Shown: piece by piece, positions 59,481 to 64,000 of the stretch
Layout of the letters: each line of letters begins with the position of its first letter
How positions within the stretch are numbered: position 1 is the stretch's first letter
NCBI RefSeq assembly: GCF_014633365.1
Contig: NC_068352.1
Location: 17,021,310-17,085,309 of the forward strand
DNA: 64,000 nt
Reading direction: 5' to 3'
DNA from: Diospyros lotus
Lineage: Eukaryota; Streptophyta; Magnoliopsida; Ericales; Ebenaceae
The notes under the pieces: generated by a model
Told to the model about the DNA's origin: nothing
The model's input: only the letters and a program-made list of their open reading frames with translations
The model's database searches: none
Made by a program: the position numbers and the translations under genes

Positions 59481-61853
59481 TATAACGACGCGCCTCCCGA
59501 AGCTCCCGCTAGCATAGGAAATCCATGAAAAAGTCGTCATATAGTGGCACATAAACAGACCCAACTAAAACATCCACACCACAAACTCAAACGAAACCTA
59601 ACACCACGAAAACGAAATCACAAAATACATGCTTTCATAAACAGCCAACTGCTACTACCGTACACCATACTACCGGGCAGCTTATGAGCTATCACCCTCG
59701 CTCGTGACCTTGGCTCTACCTTTACTTGGAATTATGGTAAAATAAAGGTGAGTTACAAGACTCAGCAAGTATAACGAGAATAAAGCTAGTGTAGCTGAAG
59801 ATATAACCCCAAGCCACCAGCACGCCACGTGCAAAACAAGTAACAACCCGCACCCCTATGCCCAAGGCATATACATGGACAGCATGGACCACAAGTCAAA
59901 TGAAAACCGCATAAATAAACATGCACATAAGGGTCCTTGGGGCCTACATAGAAGACACTAACACCTAAGTCCCCAACAAACCTGCCATTGCCATGAACTG
60001 GCAAGCATGAAACCACGAGCCAAATATAAGCTCAGGTTGGTATTCTCGCCTGAAACGAAATGATACTTCCATGTGTGATGCAAAACTTAGGTCGATACTC
60101 TCGCCTGAAATGGTACAGTCTTCCCGTCTGCGATAATAGCCTCAGATCGGTACTCCCATCCGAAAGATATACATCAAGAAATCAGAGCCACCGTGTGCAT
60201 GGAACCATGCAATACAACATATAAGAAATGCAATGGCTTTTGCAGCATAAACGTGATGTCAAGGCCCCCATAAATCAGACATCAAGCCATGTTACGCCCA
60301 CACAAGAATACACACATGCGAAATGCTCTAAATGCCTATGCTCACCTAGAGTACCCAAATTGGCTCTTAGGCCAACTGGGTCATGCCAATACTCACACAT
60401 TTCCACACACACAAAGCATGACCGCCAATGAATGCAACCCAATCCCCATGTATCACAACAAAACCATGATATGCACAATATCAAGATGGGTGACTGGTAG
60501 TATCAGCTCTCTTGGCCCGTCTATCGTCTATCGTAGCAGTTGATAACTAGCACTCATACATCCAACCATCAACTGCCACAACCCAACGATTGATAGTCAG
60601 TAGCTTTATACTCCACACCTTTAATTGACATAACATATCCTTATCCCCATGGTTACAACAACTCACACCGGAGGGTACCCACAACCACAATCGACTTGCT
60701 AAGAACCTAGTTCCAATTGGGTTCAACATCATTCCCAAAGAAGTAAGGATGATACAGAGCCCCCGTGGCAATTAGTAAGAAATATTACAAAAGGACTTTT
60801 ACTCAACTTAAACCACCATCACAACTTTCCAACGACTCACAAGTATAACATCTGGCACCGAATTGGGGTCAGGAATGGAATAAAATATGTAAGACGGCAA
60901 AGACTCGCATAGAGATCGAAGAGCAAGCAAAGAGGGTATGGAACTTGCCTTTAAACGGCCATTCCACGACCTTTTGGCACTCCCGCTGTGAAGTAAAATG
61001 TTTAACAAAAAAAAATAAAATTACGACCTATATTAATCAAATCTAAACTATATAAAATCCATAATTTAAATGTATAATACTTTTGATAATTTTACCCACT
61101 TACCTGAATATTTTAAATATCGAATAACCCCAAAATCTCTTAATTCCTCTCCAATTTTCTTCTATTTTCCTTCTATTCCTCAACTGTAGTGCGCCTTCTA
61201 CTTCTTCTCCTTTATTTCCCTCATTCCTCCTCTTTTTTCCTCTCTGTTTGTTGGCTCAAGAATGACCGAAATTGGCCTCTGGAATGGCCCAAAGTTGGCC
61301 TTAAATAGCAAAAATATTGGAGACTTGGCGACCAAGGAGAGAGAAGCTCCCAACGCACACCATGTGGCGCCACCACAGCCGCACACGGCTGCCACCGCCC
61401 CAGCCCAAAATGATGTTGTTTCGGGCTGGCCTTGCTGAAAAAATCAACAATTCCTTCCTTCGCGCGTGCATCTCCCTCTTCTCGAACCCGCAACCGCCTG
61501 CCTCCTCCCTCTCACGCGTACCACCTAAGTTGCTGCCTCCTTCAATACATATATGCACATTATTAAATTTAAAGAGACCGTCAACCCACTTTTCAAATTC
61601 GCACCACAGCTCCCAAACTTCCGGAATTCACACACACAATAAATACATTAACACCCCAAAACTTTTGAAAATCCCAATTACACCCCAATTTAATAATTTC
61701 ACAAATACTCTAAAATTAGATAATTAATTGCCTTAATTACTTATTTTCTCAAAATAATATAAATTAACATTTTTTCTGAAATCTCTAAATATTCAATAAT
61801 GACCTCAAAAGATTAATAATTATTATTTATCTTCAAAATTTTGAGATGCTACA
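59481..61853 (-). mobile_element. Solo LTR L9 (2373 bp, minus), target duplication ATACT
   Basis: Read on the minus strand it starts TGTAGCATCTC and ends GGCGCGTCGTTATA. ATACT flanks it at 59476-59480 and 61854-61858. Minus-strand stem-loop TGAGT-cttgta-ACTCA (59764-59749), then attccaagtaaaggtagag. Three imperfect copies of tcaggtcggtactctcgcctgaaa lie at 60028-60165. Confidence 0.85.
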
Positions 61854-61984
61854 ATACTAAATTTATACCAAAAATTGACGATATTATCAAATATACACCT
61901 ATTTTTAAATCTACATGTGAATTTGTAAATTTAATTAGATAATTTTTTAAATGCATTTGAAAACTATCCTTCCTGTCTATCACT

Positions 61985-62055
61985 AACTTAAACGCTATAA
62001 ACCAGCGCAAAAGCTATGGCCAATCCGCGAGAATCTCTTCCTTGAAAAATAAAAT
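61985..62055 (+). promoter_or_regulatory. Core promoter of the PIF1-like gene
   Basis: gctataaacc (about 61994-62003) fits a TATA box ~600 bp upstream of the start codon and ~195 bp upstream of the leader intron donor, placing transcription start near 62030. The solo LTR L9 ends only ~140 bp upstream. Confidence 0.5.
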
Positions 62056-62198
62056 GGATTTGAGCGGCAACAAATTGTCCATAATCGTTTCTTCTTCTTC
62101 TTCTCTTAGGCTCTGTGGATTCTTTTGTCTGGTACTCCCGGAGGCCAATTTTCACGGGCGAAGCAACTGTTCGTCGATTCGTCTATCATCCCCTCGCG

Positions 62199-62574
62199 GT
62201 GAGCATCTCTTTGTTCTTGTTGGATTTCTGTTCGCCTAATATCAACGACTCTCTCATTCCAGTGATAAACCAATTCTAGTGGTTATTACATTTATCATCA
62301 TTGTTGTTCATATATATATAGAGAGAGAGAGATGTTTGGATAGGTTTGCCGTGGACACTTCAAAACCCTAAGTTTGTGTGAGGAGGTATTGAAGGCCTGG
62401 GAATGAGATGCTATATAAAAATATGTTTGGCAGAGGCGGAGAGAAGGGGTGGCAATTGTGTCATTTCGGTGACATCCAATTATGGTGATTACCTATATCA
62501 TGCTCATTATCTCAAAAAAACCTTAATTTGGATGCAATACTGGATACTCTGAAGGAGATCCTGTTTCTTCTTAG
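62199..62574 (+). other. 5'-UTR intron of the PIF1-like gene
   Basis: Donor CTCGCG|GTGAGCAT (62199) and acceptor TGTTTCTTCTTAG|AAG (ending 62574). The intron contains a TA/GA microsatellite at about 62311-62332. An upstream ORF begins at ATG 62054 in exon 1 and would end at a TAA just inside exon 2. Confidence 0.6.
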
Positions 62575-62593
62575 AAGTGTAAAGGATATAAAG

Positions 62594-64000
62594 CATGAAG
62601 TTACTTCCCGCTGTAATTGGAGCATACAGGTACTTTAGCTCCAGAACTACTATCAAAAGTGAAAAATGGACTTACAGCAAGAAGAAGAAGACAATGAAGG
62701 GCACCCAAAACATTAAGAGGAGCAGAATTAGGTGGACCAACGAACAGTTGCAAGTTCTGGATGCTATTTCTCAGGGAAAGTCTGTTTTTATTACTGGATC
62801 TGCGGGTACTGGAAAGACCTTCTTACTTCATCATATCATCAAAAGGCTACATGAACTTCACGAAAAGTCTAAAGTTTTCGTGACTGCATCGACTGGATTG
62901 GCTGCTTGTGCTCTTGCGGGTCAGACCCTTCACTCCTTTGCTGGCATTGGACTTGCTGAGGCAGATCGTGAAACCTTACTTCAAAGGGTTGTTTTGGATA
63001 GGAAGGCTTTCAGGAGGTGGAATATAGCCCAAGCATTGGTTATGGATGAAATTAGCATGGTTAGTGCCGAGTTATTTGATACTCTGGAGTACATTGCACG
63101 AAAAGTGCGCAAGGAAGATGGCAATTCGGAGAACAAAGTGTGGGGCGGACTACAGCTGGTTGTGAGCGGGGATTTCTTTCAGCTACCTCCCATTGTCATT
63201 AAGAAGAATTCCAAAGGAAAACAATTTGCGTTCGAAGCAGATTGTTGGAATTCAAGCTTTGATATGCAGGTGGAGCTGACTAAAATCTTTAGGCAATCAG
63301 AGGCTGAGCTAGTCAGGTCACTTCAGAACATAAGAAAAGGGGAGTGTTATCCTGCCGACTTGCAACTCTTAAAGAAGTGTTGTTCAGAAACAGAGCCAAG
63401 TCCATCAGCAGTACAACTCTTTCCAATGAACAAAGATGTGAATAGAGTGAATCAGAAGAAAATGGAGAAGTTAGAGGGCCCCCTTTTTTCTTACCATGCT
63501 CTTGATCTTGGTGAGGATCCTTGGAAGAAGCAGGTTAGGCAAGGGATTGCACCTGATGAACTTATACTATGTAAAGGTGCCAGGGTGATGCTGATCAAGA
63601 ATTTAAATCCTTGGCGTAAATTGGTGAACGGGGCTGTGGGTACAGTTATGGGGTTTAGGCGTACAGGTAGAGTGGGAATTTCTGAAATATGTGAGCAACA
63701 ACTGGTGCCATTAGTAAAATTTGATTCCGGACTAAGGGTGATTATTTATCCAGAAACTTGGGTTGTGAAGGTAGGAGACACGATTGTTGCCACACGCAAG
63801 CAGATTCCTCTCACATTGGCATGGGCTCTGAGCATCCATAAGTGCCAAGGCCTGACCCTTGATAGCCTCCACACCGACCTCTCCAGTACTTTTACCTTTG
63901 GAATGGTCTATGTTGCACTTTCTCGAGTCCGAAGCTTGGATGGCCTTCATTTATCCGGTTTTGATCCCTCCATGATTAAGGCACACCCAAAAGTTCTCCA
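62594..64000 (+). CDS. PIF1: PIF1-like ATP-dependent 5'-3' DNA helicase (partial at right edge)
   Basis: An uninterrupted frame of 469 codons, open at the window edge. It starts MKLLPAVIGAYRYFSSRTTIKSEK, with an in-frame TAA two codons upstream of the ATG. The first ~30 residues are basic, hydroxylated and free of acids until position 23, fitting a mitochondrial targeting peptide. Helicase motifs in order: Walker A GSAGTGKT (~68-75), motif Ia TASTGLAA, Walker B DEISM (~151), motif III GDFFQLPP (~192), GARVML, then the UvrD-like C-terminal motifs SIHKCQGLTLD (~413) and YVALSRVRS (~439). PIF1 helicases unwind G-quadruplexes and other DNA in mitochondria and nucleus. All key residues are present, so it is probably functional. 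The size so far suggests only a short C-terminus is missing. This is a cellular-type PIF1, not a Helitron: no Rep domain precedes it. Confidence 0.93.

Noticed and set aside
62042..62239. Frame in the leader as the helicase N-terminus
   Set aside because: After splicing to the acceptor at 62574 it meets a stop almost at once, and the helicase frame has its own ATG with an in-frame upstream stop.
62594..64000. Helicase as part of a Helitron
   Set aside because: No Rep/HUH region precedes it, and it has a promoter, leader intron and a targeting-peptide-like start of a cellular PIF1 gene.

Overview
This is a gene-poor, AT-rich window of nuclear DNA from a flowering plant, probably a eudicot. 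The evidence is GT-AG split genes, an HVA22-family gene, Ty3/gypsy chromovirus and Athila-type elements, Ty1/copia fragments, and CACTA and hAT elements. Only three host genes are well supported. The first is a large single-exon body (5168-8137, +) of a plant-specific low-complexity nuclear protein. The second is a complete four-exon HVA22/REEP-type ER membrane protein gene (11817-12837, -). The third is a PIF1-type DNA helicase running off the right edge (62594-64000, +), with a likely mitochondrial presequence and a 5'-UTR intron.

Layout: 1-2605 is the 3' half of a Reina-like chromovirus killed by in-frame nonsense transitions, ending in a 433-bp LTR. 2606-12837 holds two host genes and AT-rich spacer. 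13400-15600 is simple-sequence DNA with CT-rich and GA-rich tracts. 16334-20816 is a cluster of DNA transposons: two copies of a ~1-kb TIR family, a hAT-type element with an 8-bp target duplication, and a CACTA element with a 3-bp duplication. 21100-23870 holds LTR relics. 23912-34279 (-) is a 5'-truncated Athila-like retrotransposon. 34288-37440 holds rearranged Ty1/copia pieces. 37838-56802 is dominated by solo LTRs. 58426-61853 holds a third TIR-family copy and another solo LTR.

Two things stand out. First, the Athila-like element carries a ~3.6-kb module between integrase and the 3' LTR. It contains a TATA-like box, a Cys-rich basic ORF resembling the nucleic-acid-binding proteins of some plant RNA viruses, and an intronless LONELY GUY (cytokinin-activating) pseudogene, all in the element's sense orientation. 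Second, 40860-56802 is a nest of solo LTRs five levels deep. The order can be read because eight of the nine LTRs have a perfect 5-bp target-site duplication and the ninth differs by one base: L2 holds L3 and L4; L4 holds L5; L5 holds L7; L7 holds L8 (copia) and L6. L1 (37838-40225) and L9 (59481-61853) lie outside the nest. The eight gypsy-like LTRs share TGTA(A/G) ends, a stem-loop whose sequence changes but whose pairing is kept, and an LTR-specific array of short repeats.

All calls come from reading the sequence by eye. Family names rest on remembered motifs, not on searches.
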